This document shows positions 47,598-57,807 of a stretch of 64,000 nucleotides of DNA, one piece after another. This DNA is from Symbiodinium kawagutii. Lineage: Eukaryota; Sar; Dinophyceae; Suessiales; Symbiodiniaceae. The stretch lies in contig VSDK01010461.1 of the NCBI GenBank assembly GCA_009767595.1, forward strand, positions 952,268 through 1,016,267, written 5' to 3'. How positions within the stretch are numbered: the first letter of the stretch is position 1; every line of letters starts with the position of its first letter. Below the pieces are notes generated by a model. The model did no database searches, had not been told where the DNA came from, and worked only from the letters and a program-made list of their open reading frames with translations. A program made the position numbers and the translations under genes.

Positions 47598-47732
47598 TCA
47601 GGATCTCCATTGGAAATCGTCATTTGTGGATCGGTTGGGGGCACACCGGACACTGCCAAGCAACGCGCCGGGCACGTCGTACTTGTGGATCACGTAAAGT
47701 GCTGCGCAAACGCCCGATCTCCCGAAACCGGC
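47598..47732 (-). CDS. Phosphatase exon with the P-loop arginine
   Basis: Starts after GGTCGGCTTCAG in phase 0: AGFGRSGVCAALYVIHKYDV followed by PGALLGSVR. It supplies the GxGR half of the P-loop and the following helix (Cdc14 GRTGTLIACYIMKHY). The open frame reaches a TGA at 47598. Whether it ends there or splices on before the expected WxRxxRPG region is not clear, because that region appears at 43559-43773. Confidence 0.75.
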   Translation of the reverse strand, partial: AGFGRSGVCAALYVIHKYDVPGALLGSVRCAPNRSTNDDFQWRS

Positions 47733-50700
47733 CTGAAGCCGACCAGGTTGGTGGCTGAGGTTTTGTGATCACAAGCAAGCAGCATAAGCCAGTTCTGCCT
47801 GCAATCACAACCAGGATTTAGCAACCATGATTATCCTTCCAGGATGGATTTCTGACCCCTGTGTCGAGCAGAAAGTTAGTTACAGCATCTCTTGCACTTG
47901 GCAACATCAACGCACATGCAGTTGTGATTATCATTTAGGGATGCCTTCAAAAATCATTTTGGGATAATTAGTTCATTAACTTCTCAAAACTGGGGATCTG
48001 ATATTATCCTGTTCTTGGTGTGATCATCAGAATGACGGAAAATAACCATCAACTGCAACTACTCAACACATCTAGCCACAACTGGTGTGGTGAACCCTTG
48101 CTAAAACCATCCGTGTTACCAAAGTTGAATTTGAGCTACAGCGAGAGCAAAAAAAAAACAGTGCTAGTAATGCCCAATCATTCCCAATCATGCTTTTTAA
48201 ACAACAGCCTAGTCACGCCTTGAGTGAAACAACGGCCTAGATGGGACATGATGGGATGTGAAAACACCATGAAGCCGTATCCAACGTCGTCACCGCAGGC
48301 GGTTGGACTGTGCTGGGCCTTGCAGTGAAATGCGACCCCACTGTCTTCACCAACATTGCTGCAGCCCTCGATCACTTTCTTCACAATCTCCTGCCAAGCA
48401 CGATGCCCCATCTATCCATGTGCTCTGAGCATCTCTGAATGGTGCAGCGTTGCGGATCTGGGTGGGGGAAGGTTAAGTCTCAGGTATAGACGGGCATAGA
48501 CCGGCCATCGAACTCTACACTTGGACGTCTGCGTGTGATTTTGGATGTGCAGAGATGCACAATAACTTACATCAAACCTATACATATGGCATCATATGGC
48601 CACAAGAAGCCAAAATACCGACAATGATGATGAGGCAATTGGAAAAATGGACCATGCAAGTGAAACATTAGCTGTCTTCTGATAATCATCCACATCATCA
48701 TCCTAGTCACCTGTCATCCATCACTGTTTGCGATGCCCTGCTGGGAAACTTCTCACCACCTGCAACCTTTAAGAAACCACTGAGCAACCATGTCCCCATT
48801 GCCAGCAACGCTGGTCCTTGCCAGGGACACCTCCCCCGGTGTCATCGTACGCAGCCTGGCCGCGATGCCCATTTCTCATGATCTCCAGCTATTGGTGGTG
48901 ACAATGGAGGCAGTGTGCAACTCCCACATGCGATGCTAATCGCATCTCTCAACGCGTACCGTTGATAAGGAAACACCTACCTTCCACGATCCTAGGAAGC
49001 AATTTCCTACGATGACAAAGCGAAGCGGTTGTTTAAGTACTGGAGCACTGGGATACAAACCCACCGCGAGCCTGTGCGGTAACTTATGCCCATGCAGATA
49101 CAAGAACCAACCGCTGGTGGATGTATGCAATACCCATGATTGAGAGCAGTTGGGAATGTTCTCGGCACCCTGGACAACTCCAAACAAACGATTTTGGAGC
49201 TCGCATCTTGAAATGCTGCATCCACATGTTTCCACTGCACCCACCACACAAAATGACATCTTCTTGTGGTCAGCTGGTAATATATCCTTCTTATTCCAGC
49301 CTGTGCCGAGCAAGCTTGGTTTCTCCAACACTCATGCGGCTCAAAAACAACTGGCATCATTTCCAAAGATCTTATACATGATCTTACCTCAAGTGGAACG
49401 AGATATCAAAAATCAATAGGTTTCATGAATCATCATAAATCATCATAAATCATCATAAATCATCATAAATCATCATAAATCATCATAAATCATCATAAAT
49501 CATCATAAATCATCATGATTCATCATGATTGATCATGACTCATCATGATTCACCATCTCCTCCTTTTGGGCTGCCATTTCTGGACCTGGACGTGGCTCAT
49601 CCCAACATCCACGAAGGTGCTTGGCTCGTAGCTCTTTGCCAGCCCTGGGGCAGCGGGGGGTGCACACCACCTCCTGTGGAGCTGGTGGTAGTCCAGGCCA
49701 TGGTCAGAATGAGAGGTTCAGTGGCAAGAATTCCTGGCCTCCAACATTTTGGGACAACTGCGGCGACATCTTTGGGGCGGTTGAGGGTTCAAGCCATACC
49801 CATCTTGGCACAGGTTGGGTTCCCCCCCTTGCAAAGGGGCAGTCGGTTTGAGACTAACATGACTAACCTCGGTGAACCTCGCTGTCGTAGGAGCAAAACA
49901 GCGGGACCTTTCTCGAATTGCCAGCTGCTGAGCACGACCCTCTAATCATCCAGCGGTTGATTCTTGGAACATAATCCCATCTGGTTCGAATTCCACCTGC
50001 GTGATTTGCTGCTGTACTTTGGGTTACACTGGACCGTGATCAATGATGATCCATGATGATCAATGATGATCAATGATCTGTTTGCCAATGCTTCTCGGAA
50101 AACACGAAATCCCTGGCAAATCAAGCAGCTGTTCGCTGGGACCAACAGGGGATTCCGTGCCACCCCTGCCAGGCGAACCAGGGCCTGATTCGTTGTTCTT
50201 GTTCAGACGCACCAGGGTTTTGATCTTCAAGGACCTACCAGGATCCCAACTCAGCCCGCAACATCTGCCTCCATTCCTGCTGTGTGACTGGAATTACCCA
50301 AACAGGACTCAGAAACACCGACCATCGAAAAAATGTCCTGCTGATGTACCTACATCTGTATGCTTTCCCTGTGGCTTCATGTCTATAGGCTGGACACCTT
50401 CAAAGATGAATGGCTTTGGACAAATGAATCAGACTGAATTATATACGCAAAATCTTCCCAAGATCTTGCACAGAACCGGACCGTCGCAGCTGGCTTCGTA
50501 GTCCCAAAAAGTTACGGTACCCAAATCTTGGCAAAAATGACCCTCCAAAGCTTTGGTCAGTGGATCGCTGGTGTAATATGAAAGTCCTTTCCTGTCCCAC
50601 TCGCCACCCAGAGACGATCACCATTCATTCCCCCATCATCAACCAGCTCGTTTTCCCTATGAAATCGTTGGTGATTATCCCCCGTTAGTTGCTTAATTCA

Positions 50701-52662
50701 ATCAATTAACAATCTTATTAGTTCGTAATCCCTAGCAGTTGGTTATCCCTAGCTATGGTTTTCATTAACCAATAGTTGATATTAGTTGATTGATTAGGTA
50801 GTAATCCCCAGCAGTTGTTTCTCCCTAGCTATGGTTTTCATTAACCATTCGTGGGTTGATTATGTGCTTGACCCATCGCCACTTTGATCTCCATCTCATC
50901 CCCGGGGATCCGCACTTGAACCAATCGCCGAAGTTGGGCTCCGTGGGCCCCACCAAGTGGCTCGCCGTCGCCGGATCTGGGTCCAGCACCGTGGTCATCT
51001 GAGCGCCAGCCACTGGCGCTTGGACATTGGGATGTCCAGAAAGTTGAATGATTTTCGGGATAAATGGGTGGTTGGGAATTATTTTCTGGATAGATGGGTG
51101 GTTGGGAATTGTTTTCGGGATAGATGGGTGGTTGGGAATTATTTTTTGGATAGATGGGTGGTTGGGAATTATTTTCTGGATAGATTGGTGGTTGCGATGC
51201 CAACATTTTTACTTACCCAGCCGTTCCCCAACCTTTTTGGGTGGTTTTGGATAGCAAGTTTGATTGATAAAGAGCACAGCATTCCGAAAACCAGTGTTGT
51301 GACGAAATCACCCGCAAAACAATGATGTGAACAATTGACGCGCATCCTTTCTGCCACTGAGTTCGAGGTTGCGCGATACAAGTTGAGAAAATCATTTCCC
51401 ACAACTTTTTCAACTGTTTTTTTCCTACCCCTTCCCAGAAACCTCGGATTAGATTAGATGGGAAACCATGGGGGCCAAGGGGCGGCCAAGGGGTGGCCAA
51501 GGGGTGCCCACTGCGACCACGACACCGGATCTGCCATGAGCAGAACTTCACCAGGGATGACCCAAGCAGCATCCCACTGGGCGCAAAGATCTGAAGTGGC
51601 CTGTGGCAGGCGACAGCTATGAGCACTCATGGCGTTCAAAGTCATCAACCACTATGAATGAACCACATGTCTCGGTATAGAGGAATAAGTACACATTTAT
51701 ATGTATATTATACCAAAACAGGAATAACTACAATTACACTTTAATGTACTACTAAGCACACGCAGACTAGAAGCCCCATGTACCTGGTCATTTTCGGAGC
51801 CTCAATTCTTGACAGGAACTCGACCGCGAAATGACCATTGCCGTTTAATTTTTGGGAAATTGATTCTGGCAATGCGACATTTGAGTTGACGACGAGGGCG
51901 CCATGGCTGGGGGATCCTCTTCAGTGTTCCCCTCCCAATGGTCAGCCCAGTGTTCCTCGTGACATCTTGAACTGGGTGTCCTTGCCCTCTTAGTTGTCAG
52001 CTGGCTATCGCTTAGCCACTCGATCAACAAACATTACTGAGTCCTGTCGGATCTCTCAAAACATCTTTTGTTTCAGAGCGTTTGCCCACTAATCCTTGCC
52101 GGATCAAGGACTGCACATGCTGAAGAGAATCCTGGCTGAGATAGCCACATCTTGCTGCACTCATCTCGGCTCCCCTATCACGGTATCTGGGGAAAAGCGT
52201 ACGGCCACATGATTCACCAATATGAGCCCTCTTTCTAAACCACTGCACTGTACCTACTCACAATTACTCATACACATACTCTAATTACCCATGATTGGCT
52301 ACTACCCCAGGAACGCAAAATTACGGTGGCCAGTAGGGAAATCATCTGACAAGGGCAAATGATCTAGCGCCATATCTGCCAAAGGGTAGTTGGTCCACAA
52401 GGTACAGTAGCCATCCATGACAAAGCATCATCGCAAAGCATCATGAAGCATCACCTTCGCCAGGCGGACTAGTGATACATCCATCGGAATTGACGATTCT
52501 CCATCGGTCGCTAACCACCGATCATTCATCATTAATCGTCATAATCATCATCACCACCACCATCACCATCACCATCAAAAACCCCTTTATAGTCCTTGTA
52601 TTCCCTAGTGTTGTTGCTTTTTCTCCCCTATAGTTCATCATCAATAAACCCCGGGTGGGTCG

Positions 52663-52714
<52 letters not shown>

Positions 52715-55700
52715 TTCGCATCGCCTCACCTTGGCATCAAAGGCCTCGACGTTGAGCCACTTCTGCCTGGAAGGTCCCAGGAACACCACGGCACCCTGGG
52801 GGTTGACGCTTGGTTATTCATGCTTGATAGTGCCTGGTAGTGGGGTTAAGACTGGTTGAAAGATGTTGATAGCGGTGATATAATGTTAACTTAAATATGG
52901 TGCGGTGAATCATGGTTAATTCAAGACTGATCAAACCATGGATCTTCACTGATTCCGTTTGAAGATGATCAGTTTTGACCCAGAGATTTGCCATGAATTC
53001 AAATCTATCCGTCCATCCTGCTCGTCTCTCAGTTGGAGTTGGCCCACTTCATGGAGACATGGCTTTGCCCTCAGGCCGTCTCTTTTTGAAAGTGCGGACA
53101 GGAAACCAGGGAAAAACTGATTAACTGATTAAGCAACTGATTACAGGTTCAAATCTAAAGGCCAAAACTGATTGATACTGAAAGTTTCCTTTGATTTGTC
53201 AGCTTTATAAACCACCATCAACCATTGTTACAGTAGCCATCATTGATCATCATGAAAATTGATGAAATATTGGTCATACCGTCATACCATATCATTCCAT
53301 GCCTCCATGTGTGTGGCCTATGTGTGCTTCCATTACTTGAGATCAAGGCCCGAAGCCATGACGCAGACTATGACCGGTCGGGTCCCCCTGGGATGTCGCA
53401 GGTATACGAGTGGCAATTGCCAACCAGTTGAAACTGATTCAAATCTAACTTGAAACCCTTGAGGATTGAAACCTCTTGAGAAATGAAACCTCTTGAAATC
53501 ATTGAAGATTCTCTTACTTACGAAGTCACCACTTTCTGGCCTGGCTACCCAAGCACAGCCACCACAGCGGCGCTGCCTCAATGCCACATCCAGAGCTTCC
53601 AAGCAGGTCTTCATTGACAGCTTCCCACCCGGCGAGGGCTTAGAGATGGGTGCCCACGAATGGGGCCTCGATGATCCAAAACCAACTCCCAAGTTTCGCA
53701 GTGACCATGGCACCTTGGGAATTCCCCATGTTTCACCTGTGAGTTTCCCATGTTTCACCTGTTCTCGAACACCGGCGACGCGAACTAACAGCACTGTTCA
53801 ACACATCTCAATGCCAAGAATATTTACAGGCTTGACCTGCTGGAGGTGTGAGCCATGACTGAGTTGCCTTGAGGAGGACAGATGATTCAGCCAGAAGCAC
53901 GTGGGGAACAGCCCTCCAAGGATTGATGACAGCGAGGTCACAATCCAAGGATTTCAAAATTTCGCCCAACCTGCGAAGCCTCAACTGCCAAGGGCTCCTT
54001 GCTGTGGAAATCTTTATTTGTCCTACCATCTGGTTGGTGGTTTCAATCCTGATGAAAAATGCTGGTCAAGCAACCATGTGTTAACTAATACTTTGGAGGG
54101 AAAATCAAAAATGTCAATCAAAACACCAATCAAATATCTACACCAACTACTAGTTGCTTACAGTTGTTTAACTTATTGTTTGTAGTTCACTTAAATAGAC
54201 TCATCCCATTTTATCCCATCCTTTGTTGCAGTCCAGCGACCGAAATCCAATGTCCAGCTCTGCCCAAGGCGCCAAAGAGTTCTCCAGACTTGACTCTTTC
54301 CTGGCGCGGCGCATGCCCTTCCCAAGTGGGGGTTGTATGGGCTTCTGGCTGGTGGTTGAACCACCCCTATGAAAAAAAATTGGCCAACCAACATCAACTA
54401 ACCATTTGTGAACAATCACTAGGTCAATCACTAGTGATTGGTCAACCAACATCAGCAACCAAGCAATTGTGAATCATCACTAGGGAAAATATAAATGTCA
54501 ATTAAAATCACCAATTAGGCACGATCAGTTTCCGCGCTTGGAGTGGCCAATTGGGAGGGTCAAGCTAATAGGTTTAATTCATTTTGATTCTATGAGCCAT
54601 TAACTTGCTCTTAGTTTCCTGGAGGGCAATGGTAACCCAGGATGAAGCTAAACCCCTGGTTTATTGATAGGGGGGTCTCCCCCAAAAGCCTTGGTTTCCC
54701 ATTAAAATGAGAACCCCCCCAATTAATCAACCAAGGGTTTAGCCTCATCCTGGGTAGACATTAATGTGTCAGAAACGACTGTTGAATGTGATTGGTCAAT
54801 GACTGGTGGATGGATGACGAGTCATGTTGATGGGTGATGATCGGTCAATGCCACCCGCAAAAACTGTTCGATGTCTGCTGTAGCAAACGTCCCCCGCAGC
54901 CGCCGGATAGGAGTCTTGGGGACTAGCACTGGCACCATCATCAGAAATCACCGCCAATATCAAAAACTTGCTTGCGCATCATTTCTTTAACGGTTTAACC
55001 CGTCAATCGCAGTAGCCAGGCGGCCCAAGGGTGGTCATGGGAAGAAATGACTTTGTGATACGTCCGCACTGAGGAGTAACCTCCAAATTGTGAGATTTGA
55101 GGCTTGTGGGCCCAATGGTCGCCTTGCAGTTTGGGTTGTCTGCATTGATATGGTTTGATCATTGTTAAGTTACAGCGCTGGTAAAAGCATGCAAAGGAAC
55201 CGTGGGACAGGCTGCTGACGTCCGCATACTCACGAGATTCGGGGGCTGAACAGATGTGATGTGTTTTTTATCGGGGTTCCTTGGTGCTATCGATGTATGT
55301 TCCATGTGGAGGCCACTAAAGCCTGCACACATCCGCAAAGAGACCATAGTTAACTGTGGTTGGTGGCGACCATCCCAAAATGATGTCTAGCACAGGGGGG
55401 AGCCACCCGGGGAACCACAGTCTGGCAACCCCAAGTAGCTGGTGGTTTCGACCATAACCTGACCATCGCCAGATGTGTAGACCACTTTTCTCATCCCAGG
55501 CTTGGGAACCCGAAACCACCAGGTTTTTCCAATATCAAGGGCTCTTAACCCAGCTGATTAGACCTGAAACCACCAAGTTGTACTTTCGTCCAAGCGACAT
55601 CAAGAGAGGATAAGCGGCGGCACAAAGGGCTGAGAAAGGACGATGTGATAAAAATTCCTCGGCCGCGCCACCAAAGTGGACTACTGTAAAGGCAGACCCC

Positions 55701-55972
55701 TCCACTAGGCAAACCCATATGGCGACGGGAACCGAACGGGGTCCGCGTGATCCCGCCAAAAAAAAAAATCCAGAGGATAAGAATCTGATCTGCAAAGGGG
55801 CATGGACTGCTGAAGGTTCCAATTTGCACCCTACTGGCACTGCTTCGCCAAGGTGCTTTCTCCGAAGGAGCTATGACCAAAACTTTTTTCCCCGCTTCCA
55901 GCTTTTCGTGGATCAGCCGGCAACCCTGCACAATTTGCTCCAAGGAGGGTGGTCCGTCGTCATGGTAGTAGC
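47598..55972 (-). CDS. Cdc14-type dual-specificity protein phosphatase, multi-exon
   Basis: Predicted exons: 55972-55878, (54922-54835), (54345-54245), 54001-53837, 53736-53522, 52795-52730, 51600-51526, 50998-about 50885, 50234-50185, 48855-48817, 48390-48319 and 47732-about 47610; those in brackets are weak. Phases agree from 54001 through 50998 and across the catalytic junction. Landmarks in order: DDGPPSLEQIVQGCRLI (like the N-terminal Cdc14 DSPn half), SMKTCLEALDVALRQ, FDAK...WDAAWVIPGEVLLMADP (Cdc14 has NWIVPGKFLAFSGP), TVLDPDP...FGDWFK, IKTLVRLNKNNE (Cdc14 TVVRLNKK), AAYDDTGGGVP (LFFIDGSTP, carrying the general acid), EIVKKVIEGC...GVAFHCK and AGFGRSGVCAALYVIHKYDVP (HCKAGLGRTG). These proteins remove phosphate from CDK-phosphorylated Ser/Thr-Pro sites. 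Exon ends outside the core, the N-terminus and the end are uncertain. The end may be the exon at 43559-43773. Confidence 0.72.
48319..48390 (-). CDS. Phosphatase exon ending at the catalytic cysteine
   Basis: A 72-bp, phase 0/0 exon with acceptor GTGCTTGGCAG. It encodes EIVKKVIEGCSNVGEDSGVA followed by FHCK. The donor is the GC type AAG|GCCCAG. Joined to 47732 it gives FHCKAGFGRSG, the complete HCx5R phosphatase signature. If the intron is ignored the frame runs on with no phosphatase motif, so the splice is well supported. Confidence 0.75.
48817..48855 (-). CDS. Phosphatase exon, general-acid loop
   Basis: Exon after the acceptor GCGGCCAG encoding AAYDDTGGGVPGK. It fits the Y.DDG..P loop that carries the catalytic general acid in Cdc14-like enzymes. 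The donor is either a GA type (AAG|GACCAG, phase 0, matches the next exon) or the upstream G|GTGTCC. Confidence 0.5.
48981..49140 (-). CDS. Possible exon before the DDTGG exon
   Basis: An open minus frame ends at a strong donor, AAG|GTAGGT (phase 0), and includes GWFLYLHGHKLPHRLAVGLY. The phase fits the next exon (48855-48817), but the peptide does not resemble the expected part of a phosphatase, so the true exon may be shorter or in another frame. Confidence 0.3.
49428..49517. repeat. 10-bp tandem repeat
   Basis: AATCATCATA, about nine near-perfect copies, fading into ATCATGATTC variants. Confidence 0.9.
50185..50234 (-). CDS. Phosphatase exon with VRLNK motif
   Basis: A 50-bp exon starting after GGTAG, encoding SLKIKTLVRLNKNNES. 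The motif is TLVRLNK (Cdc14 VVRLNKK). The donor is probably the GC-type TCAG|GCCCTG. The frame stays open further as GPGSPGRGG, which looks like intron. Confidence 0.55.
50873..50998 (-). CDS. Phosphatase exon
   Basis: Opens after acceptor GGCGCTCAG in phase 0 as MTTVLDPDPATASHLVGP, then EPNFGDWFKCGSPG. The following exon starts SLKIKTLVRLNK, so the pair reads like ..F..WFK..GIKTLVRLNK in Cdc14-like enzymes. The donor is unclear: a GTCAAG donor stands at 50872 and a possible GA donor lies nearer 50890. A second frame of the same exon is also open. Confidence 0.5.
51048..51194. repeat. 30-bp tandem repeat
   Basis: About five units of GATGGGTGGTTGGGAATTAT plus TTTCTGGATA, in an intron of the phosphatase gene between exons at 51526 and 50998. 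Confidence 0.88.
51526..51600 (-). CDS. Phosphatase exon with WVIPG motif
   Basis: A 75-bp, phase 0/0 exon with acceptor CGCCTGCCACAG and donor CCG|GTGTCG. It encodes SDLCAQWDAAWVIPGEVLLM followed by ADP, matching the GD.NWIVPGK..AF.GP linker of Cdc14. Confidence 0.65.
52536..52715. repeat. (CAT/CAC)n microsatellite
   Basis: Long CAT run (52662-52713) with CATCAC repeats to its left. It begins 15 bp after the donor of exon 52795-52730. Confidence 0.85.
52730..52795 (-). CDS. Phosphatase-gene exon
   Basis: A 66-bp, phase 0/0 exon with acceptor CAACCCCCAG and donor AAG|GTGAGG. It encodes GAVVFLGPSRQKWLNVEAFD followed by AK. The intron after it starts GTGAGG and runs at once into a long (ATG)n microsatellite. 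Confidence 0.6.
53522..53736 (-). CDS. Phosphatase-gene exon
   Basis: A 215-bp exon with acceptor AACTCACAG and a textbook donor GTAAGT. It encodes ETWGIPKVPW...WAPISKPSPGGKLSMKTCLEA followed by LDVALRQRRCGGCAWVARP. The P.....LSMK.CLEAL..A part lines up with the LT.LDCL.G...A segment of the Cdc14 N-terminal half. Phase 1 in, 0 out. The opposite strand also has a GTGAGT, but it is simply the mirror of this acceptor. Confidence 0.62.
53837..54001 (-). CDS. Phosphatase-gene exon
   Basis: A 165-bp exon after the acceptor AGATTTCCACAG, with donor GCAG|GTCAAG. It encodes a stretch with LRRLGEILKSLDCDLAVI and ends SWLTPPA. It leaves one base (phase 1) that pairs with the phase-1 start of the next exon 100 bp downstream, restoring a glycine codon. 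I see no clear motif in it alone. Confidence 0.6.
54245..54345 (-). CDS. Possible exon in the phosphatase gene
   Basis: Minus frame with GKGMRRARKESSLENSLAPW then AELDIGFR. Charged and helix-like. Acceptor AGAAG before CCC, donor CG|GTCGCT. The phase does not match the exon at 54001, so it may be in another transcript or have different ends. Confidence 0.3.
54636..54754. mobile_element. Snap-back element with long terminal inverted repeats
   Basis: 119 bp. The ends CCCAGGATGAAGCTAAACCC and, inverted, CCCAGGATGAGGCTAAACCC pair over about 33 bp, and an inner GGGGGGT.../...ACCCCCCC pair extends the hairpin. The inner part (AAAATGAGAACCCC) resembles family A. Confidence 0.6.
54835..54922 (-). 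CDS. Possible exon in the phosphatase gene
   Basis: Minus frame VPKTPIRRLRGTFATADIEQ then FLRVAL, after a CTAG acceptor. It looks coding by composition. The ends are not resolved and no motif is seen. Confidence 0.3.
55878..55972 (-). CDS. Phosphatase exon, N-terminal DSPn-like segment
   Basis: A 95-bp exon, phase 1 in and 0 out, with donor TTG|GTCATA. It encodes YYHDDGPPSLEQIVQGCRLI followed by HEKLEAGKKVL, which fits the DFGPLSL...R.C..L..KL..K.V stretch of the Cdc14 N-terminal half. On its own it would also fit other dual-specificity phosphatases. The link to the exons below is inferred from order and family, not from phase. Confidence 0.45.
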
Positions 55973-55973
55973 C

Positions 55974-56248
55974 TCAGCCCGGCATCGCCAGCTCCAACAA
56001 ATGCGGCCCCCCCAACTGACAGTGTGTGGTGGGGGCTCCCACCAAGCTGCTGTCCGAAGAGGCAAAGGAGTCCAAGCTCTGAAAGTGCTGAGAGCAATGG
56101 CCGCACCCACCAAAGTTCCACGAACCCAACCCCCTCAGCGCACCAAGGCGCCCTTAACGACGTAGTGTGGCACGTTGTACTGACCCTTTTGCACCCGAGC
56201 CTCATTGAGGAAGCAAAGCACTTCGGCTTCACCCGCTAGGTCAGTAGC
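55974..56248 (-). CDS. DsbA/FrnE-like thioredoxin-fold C-terminus (two exons)
   Basis: Exon 56248-56144 (105 bp, phase 0/0, donor TTG|GTGCGC) encodes EAEVLCFLNEARVQKGQYNV followed by PHYVVKGAL. The second exon, 56015-55974, adds LGGPHLLELAMPG and a TGA stop. The order VLxFL..A, a VPxxVV cis-proline motif and a final GG/GA.P..LLE helix resembles the C-terminal end of DsbA/FrnE-type disulfide oxidoreductases. The CxxC active site would lie in upstream exons that I did not find. The similarity is by eye and short. The stop codon TGA overlaps the AG acceptor I use for the next phosphatase exon, so one of the two assignments may be wrong. Confidence 0.4.
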
Positions 56249-57107
56249 CTCCGCAGGGTGACCATGGTAGGCATATCCATGGCCGGGCTATGACCTAAGC
56301 CTGGCCATGGTCGCGTGGCATGGCATGACATAGCCAGAACAGCTCTCACCGCATAAAAATGACGATGGCCATCATAGATCATCAGGATTTAGTCAAACAG
56401 CAGCGATAGGGATCATAAAGGTTGTTGACCATAGCTATGAACAGTTGTTAAGCATTGGAGGTTCTTAGTCATTGGCCATGATTGTCGCTTATGGATGCTA
56501 ATGGATCTTATGTAGGTTTTACAATCCATCATCATACGTGCGCCATCTGGGCCCCAGTGCGGAGAAACGATGATAATTAACAAAGTTTATTCATGTTTAT
56601 TCCTGAAAAACATTGTTCCGTCTCCCATCCCATCGTGATCGCTTGAGGCGGGGCAATCCGCGTTTCAATCCCGGTGCTACGAGAGGTCCAACGTCTTTTT
56701 GAGATTTTTGGGGGAAGATTTGCCATTCTCTAGTCTAACATCTGCCAACTGAGCTGCTTGGACCCATGTCAATGGAACAAATCTTGCCGCAGAGTAGAGG
56801 ATCCTCAAAGTTCTTCCCCCGCCAACTCACGAAGGGCAGGTGGTACCAACATTACAATCAACAGCCCATATCTTCCGCTGGTTCTACTACGGAGGTCTGA
56901 AGTTTCCTGAGCCTGCGTGTTACGCTAGCAGCTGTTCATTCATTTCATGGATTTGCATCTCTCTCTCTCTCTCTCTTGCTGGGCTTGGCTTGTGTCCCCT
57001 CATCACAAATATCAGCTTCCTGCCTTTGCTGGCCTCGTTCGTATTGAAAAGAAGTGGTTTTCAAACAATTTGGGAACATCAATGAATTGAATCACTTAAC
57101 TATGAAA

Positions 57108-57165
57108 TACACGGATTCTACATAGCTTACATGGATTCTACATGGATTCTACATGGATTCTACGT
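57108..57165. repeat. 12-bp tandem repeat
   Basis: GGATTCTACAT(G/A), four copies plus variants. Confidence 0.8.
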
Positions 57166-57189
57166 CTGCTACATCTGCCTTAAAGCCAC

Positions 57190-57311
57190 GCCATCCGTCT
57201 TCGTCAGCGGCCCCACCTTGGGTTTCACCAGTCCGCCCTCCTTGTCGCAGCTGACTCCATCAGCCCAGCGCAGATCGTCACCCAACACGCTGATCACCAC
57301 CATGGCCACAG
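57190..57311 (-). CDS. Unidentified exon with a short hydrophobic stretch
   Basis: A 122-bp open exon (phase 1 in, 0 out) after acceptor CTCAAG with donor GGC|GTGGCT. It begins with VAMVVISVLGDDLRWADG and then a K/E/D-containing part (DKEGGLVKPKVGPLTKTDG). The hydrophobic start could be part of a signal or membrane segment. A methionine in good context (GCCATGG) near the start could also be an initiator. No family recognised. The opposite strand is also open here but gives a Ser/Thr/Pro-rich product typical of antisense. Confidence 0.4.
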
Positions 57312-57807
57312 CTTGAGCCCCAAGCAGAGTCAAGGCACAGGTCGCAGGTCGCAGTTCATCAGGTCAGCCAGGCTGATTTAACCAGAAGGGACTCATCATG
57401 ACTCATCCAAATGCTGGCTACCAAACATCCATCCATGGTTGGTGCCCTGATTTAACTCATCATGATTTAACCAAACATCCATCCGTTGATGCCCAACTTG
57501 CAGGAACATCCATCCATGGTGCCCTGTCCATTGCCGCGGCTCCCGGCCTCTCGAGGAGCTGGGAACGGCACATTGCCTGGGGGCCTCGGCGATCCAAGCT
57601 GTGCAGACGCATCTTGTGATACCCATGGGAGGACCAGGGGGTTCTTGAGCCATAGGGATTTTCGTTGGTTCATTTTAGGTTGGGTTAATATAACCAACCC
57701 TGGTGTTCACCATTGTTAGGTTCTTTAGTTGTTTTTTGGGTAATAAATGGTAAGAAATGGTTATGAACAGGGGATGATGAGCAACAATAACGGCTAAACA
57801 ACTATAG

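Noticed and set aside
49428-49517. Regular short repeats that could suggest a CRISPR array
   Set aside because: The 10-bp units are contiguous with no spacers; an ordinary minisatellite in a eukaryotic genome.
52024-52248. 75-codon minus frame with a phase-compatible acceptor
   Set aside because: Plausible composition, but it would interrupt the phosphatase between the FDAK exon and the WVIPG exon, which join in phase and match Cdc14. Kept as intron.
53493-53858. 121-codon plus-strand frame with a GTGAGT donor
   Set aside because: The donor is the mirror of the minus-strand acceptor. The minus exon has GTAAGT, a phase match with both neighbours and similarity to Cdc14.
56640-56700. Box-B-like TTCAATCCCGG near GCTACGAGAG
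   Set aside because: No paired stems and no A box at the right distance.
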